64,000 bases of DNA from Faeciplasma gallinarum (GTDB lineage Bacteria; Bacillota; Clostridia; Oscillospirales; Ruminococcaceae). Shown piece after piece: positions 8,328 through 16,758 of the stretch (position 1 is its first letter; every line of letters starts with the position of its first letter). A program made the position numbers and the translations under genes. Where the stretch lies: NCBI GenBank assembly GCA_018711085.1, contig DVIR01000006.1, positions 1-64,000 of the forward strand, in the 5' to 3' direction. Below the pieces are notes generated by a model, which did not search any database, had not been told where the DNA came from, and saw only the letters and a program-made list of their open reading frames with translations.

Positions 8328-8816
8328 TTAATATCCGAACTCTCCCGATATGGAGTCGTCGTTTATGATCCAGTCAAACACCGGAATGCTTCTGTAGTTT
8401 TGGTCGTCGTCTCTTATGACCACCCGCTCTATTCCCGAATTTATTATCATCCTCTTGCAAAGCGAGCAGCAGGAGGAGTTTTTTATGTACTCGTTTGTGT
8501 CTGCTTCCCTGCCGCAAAGGTAAAGCGTCGCGCCTATCATGCGCTCTCTCGGGGCGTTTATTATGGCGTTCATCTCCGCATGAACACTTCTGCAAAGCTC
8601 ATACCTTTCTCCTCTCGGTATTTTAAGCTGATTTCTCACGCAGTAACCGAGGTCGGTACAGTTTTGGCGTCCTCTCGGCGCGCCGACATATCCGGTGGAA
8701 ATAATCTGGTCATTGTTTACTATGACAGCTCCGTATCTGCGGCGAAGGCATGTTCCCCTCTCCGAGACAGCGTCCGCTATGTCAAGATAGTAGTTTACTT
8801 TATCCCTGCGAGCCAT
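8328..8816 (-). CDS. dCMP deaminase (ComEB-like)
   Basis: 162 aa from ATG at 8816; a GTG at 8831 is an alternative and neither has a strong ribosome site. Zinc cytidine/deoxycytidylate deaminase fold: the zinc and catalytic motif is VHAEMNAI, and the second zinc motif is CCSLCKRM. The N-terminal ERGTCLRRRYGAVIV is typical of deoxycytidylate deaminases, which make dUMP for thymidylate synthesis. First gene of the tsaE-tsaB-rpiB run. A perfect TATAAT lies at 8853-8858 on this strand, but I cannot find a good -35. Confidence 0.88.
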   Translation of the reverse strand: MARRDKVNYYLDIADAVSERGTCLRRRYGAVIVNNDQIISTGYVGAPRGRQNCTDLGYCVRNQLKIPRGERYELCRSVHAEMNAIINAPRERMIGATLYLCGREADTNEYIKNSSCCSLCKRMIINSGIERVVIRDDDQNYRSIPVFDWIINDDSISGEFGY

Positions 8817-8972
8817 ATCGTCACCCAACACCTTAAAATCAAAGGTCCTTTCATTATAATAAACGGCAATATCCGCCGATAATCAATAATTATGATACCA
8901 CAGCGTCGCGGATTATGCAACACAAATTCTTATAGGCGCATGCCGCGGCATACCGCAAGAACACATAAGCGG

Positions 8973-9001
8973 TTGAAATTTTGTCCGATAAAACGTATAA
9001 T
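8973..9001 (+). promoter_or_regulatory. rsmE promoter
   Basis: TTGAAA (8973-8978), 17 bp, TATAAT (8996-9001), 35 bp before the ATG. Confidence 0.8.
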
Positions 9002-9035
9002 AGCGGTATATCAGTTGAAACAGGGGGGTCAAACT

Positions 9036-9755
9036 ATGCCGAGGTTTTTCATATCCGAGCCGCCGGATGGCGGGTATGCGCAAATATGCGGCGACGATGC
9101 GCGGCACATAGGCAGGTCGCTGAGGATGCGCATAGGCGACGAAATTACGGTTTGCTGCGACAAAACAGACTATTCATGCAAAATCCTGTCCATATCGGAC
9201 GAGTCGGTGGATCTTGAGGTCAAAAGCAGCAAGCCGTCGGAGGAGCCGAGCATTTTTCTGACGCTGTTTATGGCGATGCCTAAGCTTGACAAGTTAGAGC
9301 TGATAGCTCAAAAAGCCACCGAGCTTGGCGCATGCAGGATAGTTTCGGTGCTTACATCAAGGTGCGTGTCAAGACCGGATCGCGCGCAGTTTGCAAAAAA
9401 GCGTGAAAGGCTTGCAAAAATCGTGCTTGAGGCCGCAAAGCAATCGGGCAGAGGAATTATTCCGGAGGTTTCGGACATAATATCTCTCAAAGAGTGCACC
9501 GCCGAAATGAAAAAGCTCGATTTAGGGCTTGTATGCTACGAAAAGGGCGGGCTGCCGCTTGACAGGTTCAGCTATCCCGCCGGCTCTCACATAGGACTGC
9601 TTGTCGGTTCGGAGGGCGGATTTGAGGAGGACGAAATCAGGCTCTGCCGCGAAAACGGAATAAACGCAGTCTGGCTCGGACAGAGAATACTCAGGTGTGA
9701 AACCGCGCCCATAGCTGCGATAAGCATTATAATGCACCTGAGCAAAAACATGTGA
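9036..9755 (+). CDS. rsmE: 16S rRNA (uracil1498-N3)-methyltransferase
   Basis: 239 aa from ATG at 9036, preceded by a G6 ribosome site. RsmE methylates U1498 of 16S rRNA using S-adenosylmethionine. It has an N-terminal PUA-like domain (~1-70, with ARHIGRSLRMRIGD) and a C-terminal SPOUT knot domain containing LLVGSEGGFEEDE and LGQRILRCETA, the SAM-binding knot. Length is normal. Monocistronic: its own promoter lies upstream and another promoter follows it. Confidence 0.95.
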   Translation: MPRFFISEPPDGGYAQICGDDARHIGRSLRMRIGDEITVCCDKTDYSCKILSISDESVDLEVKSSKPSEEPSIFLTLFMAMPKLDKLELIAQKATELGACRIVSVLTSRCVSRPDRAQFAKKRERLAKIVLEAAKQSGRGIIPEVSDIISLKECTAEMKKLDLGLVCYEKGGLPLDRFSYPAGSHIGLLVGSEGGFEEDEIRLCRENGINAVWLGQRILRCETAPIAAISIIMHLSKNM

Positions 9756-9775
9756 GCTGCCGACACTTTATAGTG

Positions 9776-9804
9776 TTGCAATTTAAAACGACATGTGTTA
9801 TATT
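9776..9804 (+). promoter_or_regulatory. Promoter of the Cys/Asp-rich protein gene
   Basis: TTGCAA (9776-9781), 17 bp, TATATT (9799-9804), giving a leader of about 25 nt. Confidence 0.7.
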
Positions 9805-9836
9805 ATATTTAAATATATTTTAAGGAGATGTTCCTC

Positions 9837-10382
9837 ATGAATAAGGCTTTTAAAATAGCTCTCGGCATTGGTGCGGCTGCCGCTGCCGCCGCCCTGGCAA
9901 TTTCCATATCTAAAAAATCGTCCACAACTTACAGCGATGAAATGGACTCAGACGAAACCGGCAGACTCAACAAGTGTGACGGCTGCGACAGCTGGAACGG
10001 CGACGAGTGCGGATGCGACGACGACTGCGGAAGCTGCTCTAAGTGTTCTGACGGCAGCGACCTTGGCGACGAGGAAGAAGGCAGTGCGGGAATAAGCATG
10101 TCCGGCGCGGTTAACAACATAATCGACGGAGTCATGGGCGGAATAGTTGTGGCTGCCGACAAGGTGAGCGAGGTGTCCACAAAGATTGCGGACTATGTTG
10201 CGACAAAGCTCGACGAAAGAAGAGACAGCTACTGCGAGCCTATTTCTTTCAGCTTTGACGACGATGACGCCGAGGAAACTCTTGCTCAGAAGGCAAAGGA
10301 GTTCGGCGAGGATGCCGCGGACGCCGTAAAGAATGCGGCAAGCGAAATCAAGGACGCCGCCGAGGACGCTTTTAAGAACTGA
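9837..10382 (+). CDS. Anchored protein with Cys/Asp-rich segment, function unknown
   Basis: 181 aa. The ATG at 9837 is nine bases after AAGGAG; the ATG at 9828 is too close to it. An Ala-rich hydrophobic segment (~6-24) looks like a signal anchor. Residues 34-82 are strongly acidic and hold seven cysteines (47, 50, 58, 60, 64, 67, 70) in a metal-site-like pattern. The rest is acidic and helical, and the C-terminal ~40 residues (AKEFGEDAADAVKNAASEIKD) resemble amphipathic YtxH/apolipoprotein-like repeats. I do not recognise the family. It has its own promoter and terminator. Binding of metal or an Fe-S cluster is possible but unproven. Confidence 0.7.
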   Translation: MNKAFKIALGIGAAAAAAALAISISKKSSTTYSDEMDSDETGRLNKCDGCDSWNGDECGCDDDCGSCSKCSDGSDLGDEEEGSAGISMSGAVNNIIDGVMGGIVVAADKVSEVSTKIADYVATKLDERRDSYCEPISFSFDDDDAEETLAQKAKEFGEDAADAVKNAASEIKDAAEDAFKN

Positions 10383-10398
10383 TAATATTTAAACGCCG

Positions 10399-10436
10399 AA
10401 AGCGGTGCAGACTCTACGGTTTGCACCGCTTTTTGT
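10399..10436 (+). terminator. Intrinsic terminator
   Basis: 11-bp stem AAAGCGGTGCA / TGCACCGCTTT with a T-run, ending the Cys/Asp-rich protein gene. Confidence 0.85.
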
Positions 10437-10445
10437 GCTTTTTGC

Positions 10446-10474
10446 TTGCCACCGACTTTGGAATGTGTTATAAT
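10446..10474 (+). promoter_or_regulatory. metF operon promoter
   Basis: TTGCCA (10446-10451), 17 bp, TATAAT (10469-10474), 43 bp ahead of metF. There is no room for a SAM or cobalamin riboswitch between this promoter and metF. Confidence 0.8.
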
Positions 10475-10517
10475 TTACTTTGACACTTTAGCGCAAAAAA
10501 CACCGAGGAGGTATAAA

Positions 10518-11378
10518 ATGAACATACTTGAGATAGTGACGCAGGGCAAGCCGAGCCTGTCGTTTGAAGTATTCCCGCCAAAGACGCAGGATAATTTTGA
10601 GAGCGTAATGAGTGCGGCGACGCAGATTGCCAAGCTGCATCCGAGCTACATGAGCGTGACATACGGAGCGGGAGGCGGAACGTCAAAGCACACATTTGAC
10701 ATATGCCAAACGCTCAGCGGAATGGGAATAACCCCGCTTGCACACCTGACATGCGTTTCTTCCACCCGTGAAAAGATACACGAGGAGCTTCAAAGCCTGA
10801 AGGAGCACAAGATAGAAAACATCCTTGCGCTCCGCGGAGACCTCCCGCAGGGCTTTGACATGAGCAAAATAAGCTACCGCCACGCAAGCGAGCTTATATC
10901 CGAAATTGCAAAGGACGGCGGATTCTGCATAGGCGGAGCATGCTACCCCGAAGGACACCCCGAAAGCCCCAACAGCGCCGCAGACATAGATGCGCTGAAA
11001 ATAAAGGTGGACAGCGGATGCGAGTTTTTGACCACGCAGATGTTCTTTGACAACAACATACTCTACAACTTCCTGTACAGAATTTACCGTGCGGGAATAA
11101 ACGTGCCTGTTATCACGGGAATCATGCCCGTGACAAACGCGGGACAGATCAAAAGGCTGATGTCGATATCATGCTCGGCTCTGCCGCAGAGGTTTGTGAG
11201 GATTGTTGACCGGTACGGAGATAACCCCGCCGCCATGAAGCAGGCGGGCATAGCATACGCAACCGAGCAGATAATCGACCTGTATGCAAACGGCGTGAAC
11301 GCAGTGCATGTGTACTCTATGAACAAGCCGGACGTCGCCGCCGCAATCAAGGCAAATCTGACCGAGATAGTGTCATAG
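10518..11378 (+). CDS. metF: 5,10-methylenetetrahydrofolate reductase
   Basis: 286 aa from ATG at 10518 with GAGGAGG upstream. FAD-dependent TIM-barrel enzyme reducing methylene-THF to methyl-THF, the methyl donor for MetH two genes downstream. Recognisable segments are SFEVFPPKT near the N-terminus, the YGAGG motif, NILALRGD, IGGACYPEGHPES and FLTTQMFFDN. The gene starts a methionine operon: metF, MetH reactivation domain, metH. Confidence 0.95.
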   Translation: MNILEIVTQGKPSLSFEVFPPKTQDNFESVMSAATQIAKLHPSYMSVTYGAGGGTSKHTFDICQTLSGMGITPLAHLTCVSSTREKIHEELQSLKEHKIENILALRGDLPQGFDMSKISYRHASELISEIAKDGGFCIGGACYPEGHPESPNSAADIDALKIKVDSGCEFLTTQMFFDNNILYNFLYRIYRAGINVPVITGIMPVTNAGQIKRLMSISCSALPQRFVRIVDRYGDNPAAMKQAGIAYATEQIIDLYANGVNAVHVYSMNKPDVAAAIKANLTEIVS

Positions 11379-11388
11379 CGGTTTTTAT

Positions 11389-12027
11389 ATGGCGACGGAA
11401 CTCATCTATAACAGCATACCCGCAAGCGAGCTTGAGCTTGACGCTTTGGAGGCGGCGGCAAGGCTGAAAATCCCCCTCAGGTATACAAACGAATACACGG
11501 ACGAGCTTATCGGCTCCTGCCGCGAAAGGCTTTTGGGCGCAATTGACTGCCGGTTCTGCGCCGTAAAGACGGATGTCAGCTATCCTCACCCCGAGCGCTG
11601 TTCTATAGACCTCGGGTTCGGGGAGTTTCAAAGCAAGTCGCTATATGAAAATCTCAGCGGCTGCACGAAGGCATACATATTTGCGGTGACTCTCGGAATA
11701 AACGTGGACAGGCTGATATTAAAGCTTTCTCAGATGTCTGCGGCGGAGCATTTTATCACCGATGCGCTTGCCTCTGCGTATGCCGAGTCGGCATGCGACT
11801 GCGCCGAGCGGGAAATATTCAAGGGCGCAGAGCATAGACGCAGGTACAGCCCGGGATACGGCGACCTGCCGCTTGAGCTGCAGCCGCAAATATTATCTGT
11901 TTTAAATGCGGGCAGGCTTTTAAACATCAGCCTCAGCAAATCCCTGCTCATGACCCCCAAAAAGTCTGTAACGGCCATAGCGGGACTGCTGACGCAAGCC
12001 ATGCCGAGAGTAAATACGGAAGGATGA
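11389..12027 (+). CDS. Methionine synthase reactivation-domain protein (split MetH)
   Basis: 212 aa. Matches the vitamin B12-dependent methionine synthase activation domain that normally forms the C-terminus of MetH. Signature segments are AYIFAVTLGINVDRLI, the ASAYAESACDCAERE stretch and the RYSPGYGDLPLELQPQI motif, the conserved RxSPGYG SAM/cobalamin-contact region. The domain binds SAM to remethylate cob(II)alamin after accidental oxidation. It stands alone here, 10 bp after metF and 12 bp before a MetH without this domain, so the two presumably form the complete enzyme. No clear ribosome site; translation is probably coupled to metF. Confidence 0.9.
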   Translation: MATELIYNSIPASELELDALEAAARLKIPLRYTNEYTDELIGSCRERLLGAIDCRFCAVKTDVSYPHPERCSIDLGFGEFQSKSLYENLSGCTKAYIFAVTLGINVDRLILKLSQMSAAEHFITDALASAYAESACDCAEREIFKGAEHRRRYSPGYGDLPLELQPQILSVLNAGRLLNISLSKSLLMTPKKSVTAIAGLLTQAMPRVNTEG

Positions 12028-12039
12028 CAACTTCAAAAC

Positions 12040-14409
12040 ATGAAAGACATAAGAAAAGCCATAAAGACGCGCAGGCTGTTTTTTGACGGCGGCATGGGAA
12101 CGCTGCTGCAGCAGCTCGGTTTAAAGGACGGACAGCCTCCGGAGCTTTGGAACGCATCCCACCCCGACATCATAACAAAGGTGCACAAAAGCTACATCGA
12201 CGCCGGAAGCGACATAATCACCGCAAACACTTTCGGCATAAACCCCGACAAGTATCCGGAGTATGAAAGCATGATACAGGCGGCGATGAAGTGCGCCCGC
12301 GATGCGGCGGACAGCGCCGAAAAGCAGGTGTACACAGCGCTCGACATCGGACCTACGGGGCGGCTGACGGAGCCTTTGGGAGACCTCGGGTTTGAAGAGG
12401 CGGTGTCGCTGTTTTCACGCACGATAAAAGCCGGTGTGAAGTGCGGCGCAGACCTTATTTTGATAGAGACTATGAACGACTGCCTTGAGACAAAGGCTGC
12501 GGTGATTGCCGCAAAGGAGTGCTGCGATCTTCCGATATTCGTCACAAACGCATACGACGCATGCGGAAAGCTGATGACCGGCGCAGATCCTAAGACAATG
12601 GTTGCAATGCTTGAGAGCCTCGGAGTGGACGCCGTGGGCATGAACTGCTCCTTCGGTCCGGACATAATGCTGAAAATGGCTCCCGAATTTGCGGGCATGT
12701 CCGAAATACCGCTCATTGCAAACCCAAACGCCGGTCTGCCTAAGGTCTCAGACGGCAAAACCGTTTACGATGTCGGTGCGGATGAGTTTGCGCAGTACAT
12801 GGTGGGGCTTGCTAAAGAAGGGTTCACCATTCTCGGCGGATGCTGCGGAACAACGCCCGAGTACATAAAAAAGACGGTAAGCGCGATATCCGAAGCAAAC
12901 ATCCCCTTCAACCCGCCCGAAAAAAAGGACATAACCGCCGTAACATCGGGGATTAAATGCGTGTGCATAGGCGACTCGCCAATCATGATAGGCGAAAGGA
13001 TAAACCCCACCGGAAAGCCCAAGCTCAAAGCCGCACTCAGAGAAGAAAACCTGAGCTACATTTTAAACGAGGCTGTCGAACAGGCGGAGGCGCATGCTCA
13101 TATTTTAGACGTAAACGTGGGGCTTCCCGAGATAGATGAGAGAGCAATGCTTTGCAAGGTCGTGAGTGCGGTTCAATCGGTCACCGATTTGCCATTGCAG
13201 CTCGATTCTGCCGACCCGTCGGCGCTTGAGGGCGCGATGAGAATATACTGCGGCAAGCCGCTTATAAACTCGGTAAACGGCGAAAAAGAAAAGATGGACG
13301 CTTTGTTCCCGCTTGTGAAGAAATACGGCGGAGCGTTGATAGCTCTTGCGATGGACGAGACGGGCATACCAAACACGGCGGCAGAAAGAGTAGCCATAAT
13401 AGAAAAGATAATATCAGAGGCAGGAAAGTACGGCATAGAGAAAAAGGACATAATAGCCGACCCGCTTTGTCTGACCGTGTCGTCGGATCAAAAGAGTGCG
13501 CTTGTCACGCTTGAGGCGGTGCGCATGCTCCGTGAGCGAGGCATTAAAACAAGCCTCGGCGTTTCAAACATATCCTTTGGTCTGCCGGAGCGCGAAAAGA
13601 TCAACGCATGCTTTTACGGCTGTGCGCTTGAAAACGGTCTTGACTGCGCCATAATGAACCCTCGTTCAAAGGCGATGACGGATGTGTACTATGCGTTTAA
13701 GGCGCTTCACGGCATGGACAGCGCATGCGCAGACTACATTTCATATGCGCAAAGAGATGCATCTGTGCAAAACGACACCCCCGCTCCCGCTCAAAAGACC
13801 CTATCATCGGCGATAGTAAAGGGTCTTAAAGACGATGCGGCTGCGCTTGCGGACGAGCTTTTAAAGGACACGCCGCCGCTCGACGTGATAAACCTGCACA
13901 TAATCCCCGCCCTGAACGAAATAGGCAGTCAGTTTGAGCAAAAGAAGGCGTTTTTGCCGCAGCTGCTGATGAGTGCGGATGCTGCGACCGCCGCTTTTTC
14001 AAGGGTCAAGCTTCACATGCCGCAGGGCCGCTCTAACGGCAAGGACGTGATACTTGCAACGGTGAAGGGCGACATACACGACATAGGAAAAAACATAGTC
14101 AGGGTGATGCTTGAAAGCTACGGATTCAAAGTATACGACCTCGGCAGAGATGTAGACCCGCAGGCGGTTCTCGACTGCGTGAAAAAAACATCATGCAAGC
14201 TTGTCGGACTGAGCGCACTCATGACCACTACTGTGCCGTCGATGGAGAAAACCATAGCTTTGCTTCACGAGTACGACAAAGACATAAAAGTCGTCGTGGG
14301 CGGGGCGGTGCTTACAAGGGAATACGCCGAGATGATTCACGCCGATTCCTATGCTAAGGACGCCATGGACACCGTCAGGTACGCCGAAAGCTACTACAAT
14401 CACTCATAA
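12040..14409 (+). CDS. metH: Cobalamin-dependent methionine synthase, without reactivation domain
   Basis: 789 aa. Transfers a methyl group from methyl-THF via cobalamin to homocysteine. Domains in order: homocysteine S-methyltransferase barrel (~1-285, zinc cysteines in MNCSFG and GGCCGTTPE); pterin-binding barrel (~305-560, IGERINPTGK and DVNVGLPEID); four-helix cap (~580-660); B12-binding Rossmann domain with GDIHDIGKN, where Asp678 and His680 give the base-off cobalamin ligand. E. coli MetH is ~1230 aa; the missing C-terminal domain is supplied by the upstream gene. The ribosome site is weak (GGAAGGA ~16 nt upstream). Confidence 0.95.
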   Translation: MKDIRKAIKTRRLFFDGGMGTLLQQLGLKDGQPPELWNASHPDIITKVHKSYIDAGSDIITANTFGINPDKYPEYESMIQAAMKCARDAADSAEKQVYTALDIGPTGRLTEPLGDLGFEEAVSLFSRTIKAGVKCGADLILIETMNDCLETKAAVIAAKECCDLPIFVTNAYDACGKLMTGADPKTMVAMLESLGVDAVGMNCSFGPDIMLKMAPEFAGMSEIPLIANPNAGLPKVSDGKTVYDVGADEFAQYMVGLAKEGFTILGGCCGTTPEYIKKTVSAISEANIPFNPPEKKDITAVTSGIKCVCIGDSPIMIGERINPTGKPKLKAALREENLSYILNEAVEQAEAHAHILDVNVGLPEIDERAMLCKVVSAVQSVTDLPLQLDSADPSALEGAMRIYCGKPLINSVNGEKEKMDALFPLVKKYGGALIALAMDETGIPNTAAERVAIIEKIISEAGKYGIEKKDIIADPLCLTVSSDQKSALVTLEAVRMLRERGIKTSLGVSNISFGLPEREKINACFYGCALENGLDCAIMNPRSKAMTDVYYAFKALHGMDSACADYISYAQRDASVQNDTPAPAQKTLSSAIVKGLKDDAAALADELLKDTPPLDVINLHIIPALNEIGSQFEQKKAFLPQLLMSADAATAAFSRVKLHMPQGRSNGKDVILATVKGDIHDIGKNIVRVMLESYGFKVYDLGRDVDPQAVLDCVKKTSCKLVGLSALMTTTVPSMEKTIALLHEYDKDIKVVVGGAVLTREYAEMIHADSYAKDAMDTVRYAESYYNHS

Positions 14410-14412
14410 AAC

Positions 14413-14446
14413 AAAAAGCACGCGGATGTTTTACCCGCGTGCTTTT
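14413..14446. terminator. Bidirectional terminator after metH
   Basis: 12-bp stem AAAAGCACGCGG / CCGCGTGCTTTT with T-runs on both strands. It ends the metF-metH operon and lies just beyond the MATE remnant on the other strand. Confidence 0.85.
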
Positions 14447-14455
14447 ATGCTGTTT

Positions 14456-14599
14456 TTAAGCTCGGCCGTCAATATTCAGCATGGTCTTTTTCCGCAGCAT
14501 GTAGTATGCCGCGCCGACTGCATCCGCAAGCAGCCAGCCTATCGGCACAGACCACCAGATTCCGACCACGCCGACGCGCTTTTGCACCGGCGTTATTTT
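14456..14599 (-). pseudogene. Remnant of a MATE-family efflux transporter (C-terminal end)
   Basis: The reverse strand directly downstream of the cysK stop encodes about 47 codons ending at a TAA (14456-14458). They include VGIWWSVPIGWLLADAVG and a basic tail, typical of the last transmembrane segment and C-terminus of clostridial MATE transporters. The frame has no start region and the rest of the gene (~400 codons) is absent: its place is taken by cysK. This is read directly from the sequence and recognised from family knowledge. It marks a deletion or insertion junction at the 3' end of cysK. Confidence 0.7.
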
Positions 14600-15526
14600 T
14601 TAATCAAACATCGGCGTTGAGAGATACCTGTCGCCTGTGTCGGGCAGCAATGCAACTATCAGCTTGCCCTCGTTTTCCTTTCGCATGGCTAAGTTTTGAG
14701 CCGCAGCCAGCGCCGCTCCTGACGATATGCCGGCAAGTATTCCCTCTTTCTTTGCCAGCGCTCTGCCCGCTTCATAAGCCTCGGTCTCCGTTATTGTGAC
14801 AACCTCGTCGTAAATATCGGTGTCGAGCGTTTTGGGGACAAAGTTTGCACCTATTCCCTGCAAGCCATGTTCGCCGGCTCTTCCCTGCGAAAGCAGCGGC
14901 GACGATGCAGGCTCCACGGCAACTATTCTTACGTTCGGATTTTGCTCCTTGAGATACTTTCCCACGCCGCTCAGCGTTCCGCCCGTTCCCACGCCGGCTA
15001 CAAAAATATCCACTCTGCCGTCCGTGTCCGACCATATCTCGGGTCCGGTCGTAAGATAGTGCGCTCTTGGGTTGGCGGGGTTTTCAAACTGCCCCGCTAT
15101 TATGCTGCCCTCTATAGATGCGGCAATCTCTTCCGCTTTCGCAACTGCGCCGCTCATTCCCTTTTCGCCTTCTGTCAAAACTATCTGCGCGCCGTAGGCC
15201 GCAAGCAGCTTTCTTCTTTCCACGCTCATTGTGTCGGGCATGGTGAGTATTACGCGATAGCCTTTTATGGCGGCAGCGGCTGCAAGTCCTATGCCGGTGT
15301 TTCCGCTCGTCGGCTCTATTATGACAGCTCCGGGCTTTAAAACGCCTCGCTTCTCGGCGTCCTCAATCATCGCCTTTGCCACTCTGTCCTTAACACTTCC
15401 CGCGGGGTTTAAGCTCTCAAGCTTCACCGCAATATTCGCGTTTATCCCCCTTGCCGCGCAAAACCTCGATATCATGACCAGCGGCGTATTTCCCACAAGC
15501 TCAAATGCATTTTCATATATCTTCAC
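14600..15526 (-). CDS. cysK: Cysteine synthase A (O-acetylserine sulfhydrylase)
   Basis: 308 aa from GTG at 15526, with GGGGAG eight bases upstream; a GTG at 15535 lies inside that site. PLP-dependent fold type II enzyme making cysteine from O-acetylserine and sulfide. The PLP lysine is in LNPAGSVKDR, the phosphate-binding loop is PTSGNTGIG, and GVGTGGTLSG and GISSGAA are present. The C-terminus (DRYLSTPMFD) ends normally even though the flanking DNA has been rearranged. No serine acetyltransferase gene is adjacent. Confidence 0.95.
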   Translation of the reverse strand: MKIYENAFELVGNTPLVMISRFCAARGINANIAVKLESLNPAGSVKDRVAKAMIEDAEKRGVLKPGAVIIEPTSGNTGIGLAAAAAIKGYRVILTMPDTMSVERRKLLAAYGAQIVLTEGEKGMSGAVAKAEEIAASIEGSIIAGQFENPANPRAHYLTTGPEIWSDTDGRVDIFVAGVGTGGTLSGVGKYLKEQNPNVRIVAVEPASSPLLSQGRAGEHGLQGIGANFVPKTLDTDIYDEVVTITETEAYEAGRALAKKEGILAGISSGAALAAAQNLAMRKENEGKLIVALLPDTGDRYLSTPMFD

Positions 15527-15565
15527 AGCAAACACTCCCCTTATCGCTTTTATGCTCTGAAAGTT

Positions 15566-15594
15566 ATGTTACCATCGCCCGCAACGCATGTCAA
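15566..15594 (-). promoter_or_regulatory. cysK promoter
   Basis: Reverse strand TTGACA (15589-15594), 17 bp, TAACAT (15566-15571). It overlaps the stop of the upstream FliB-like gene. Confidence 0.7.
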
Positions 15595-16601
15595 CCGTTC
15601 TGCTCGCAGCACATGACCTCAAGCAGCTGCGCATAGTTTTCGGCGTCATGCTCTATTTCCTTTGAAAACAGCCCTATCGCGCGCTCAAATCCGCATTCAA
15701 GCGACCGACAAAGCAAATATGCGTTCCTTATAAATTTGCAGGCAGTGTATATGTCCTCCGTGCACACGGCCTTTAAAAAGAATCGGAACACCAAATACGC
15801 AAGGTATGCCCGCTCGCGCGAGTCGTCGCCGTCATAATGCGCAGCCCCGCTTTTGCGCCGCTTGAGCAGGTCTTCCCACTCGGGATAAAGTATTTCCGTG
15901 TTCATAAGAATCTGAGTGCAAAAGCTCTCTGTGTTCTCCTTTGAAACAGGTATGCCGCCCTCGGCAAACAGCTTTTCAAACTCACGCACGTCCCGCGAAG
16001 TAAAATCAAGCTCCCAAAGGTCTATCATCTGTTGCAGGTACGCGCCGAACGCCTCAAGCTTTATCGAGGCAGAGTATGCGCTTTCCCCGCCGTAAACTAT
16101 GTCAAACGCATGCTTTCTTGCCGAGTGGAGAAAGCTCAGCAGCTCCTCCATAGGACGCTCGCCCTCAAGTCTGTAGTCCTCTCTTGACCCCAAGAGGACA
16201 AGCTCCCTTGCTGCCGGACAGGAAACGGATATCCCCGTCTCGTTGAAGCCGTCGTACTCCTCTACAAACCTCGGATACATGCTGCATATCTCACCGAGCC
16301 TGCCATCGGTCAGTATATACAGGCTGCACAGCCCGTCATCCCTAAGGTACGGGCAGCTGCCGTCGGGCTTAAGCCTGAATATCCTGTCGCCGTCGCTGCC
16401 GACGGTGAGGTTTTCGTCTATGTCGGACGCGCCCGCGGCTTTGTATGCGGCATATGTGTCGTCATCTATTGTTATCTCCCACCCCGAACGGCAGCAGCTG
16501 TCGGGGCATTTGTCTGCCGTGCAGCAAAAAGCGCCGAAATACTCCGGCGCAATCGTCGGCGGCCGGCTCGGGATGCGTATACTGTCTATAAAACTGCGCA
16601 T
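15591..16601 (-). CDS. FliB-like / YkgJ-type cysteine-cluster protein
   Basis: 336 aa from ATG at 16601 (AAAGGCGG upstream). The N-terminal third has the cysteine pattern seen in clostridial proteins annotated flagellin lysine-N-methylase: CCTADKCPDSCC, then CPYLRDDGLCSLY and LGEICSMYPR, and a later SCPAA. These cysteines probably hold an Fe-S cluster or zinc. The C-terminal two-thirds is helical. FliB in Salmonella methylates flagellin lysines, but no flagellar gene is in this window, so the substrate is open. The upstream leader can fold into a multi-helix structure (16621-16674). Confidence 0.7.
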   Translation of the reverse strand: MRSFIDSIRIPSRPPTIAPEYFGAFCCTADKCPDSCCRSGWEITIDDDTYAAYKAAGASDIDENLTVGSDGDRIFRLKPDGSCPYLRDDGLCSLYILTDGRLGEICSMYPRFVEEYDGFNETGISVSCPAARELVLLGSREDYRLEGERPMEELLSFLHSARKHAFDIVYGGESAYSASIKLEAFGAYLQQMIDLWELDFTSRDVREFEKLFAEGGIPVSKENTESFCTQILMNTEILYPEWEDLLKRRKSGAAHYDGDDSRERAYLAYLVFRFFLKAVCTEDIYTACKFIRNAYLLCRSLECGFERAIGLFSKEIEHDAENYAQLLEVMCCEQNG

Positions 16602-16620
16602 GTTGTTTATTCCGCCTTTC

Positions 16621-16674
16621 GCCGCATGCCTGCGCTGCAGCCGTGGCTGCAAATCACCCGGGACAGGTTGCGGC
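16621..16674 (-). promoter_or_regulatory. Structured leader of the FliB-like gene
   Basis: On the reverse strand GCCGCA pairs with TGCGGC, inside it CCTG pairs with CAGG, and inside that a hairpin GCAGC-CACG-GCTGC forms. The ribosome site AAAGGCGG follows immediately. A possible -35 (TTGACT, 16697-16702) lies upstream, but the matching -10 is poor, so it is uncertain whether the whole structure is transcribed. Confidence 0.35.
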
Positions 16675-16723
16675 TAAAAATTCCAATGTGATAATCAGTC
16701 AACAAAGTCGTGAAGAAATATCA

Positions 16724-16752
16724 TTGTGTTAAAGCGCTGAAAAGGCTATAAT
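16724..16752 (+). promoter_or_regulatory. Promoter of candidate small RNA
   Basis: TTGTGT (16724-16729), 17 bp, TATAAT (16747-16752) on the plus strand in a gap between two minus-strand genes. No plus-strand protein gene with a ribosome site follows. Confidence 0.65.
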
Positions 16753-16758
16753 AAAGTC

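Noticed and set aside
10475..10517. SAM or cobalamin riboswitch before metF
   Set aside because: Only about 40 nt lie between the -10 and the start codon, too short for either.
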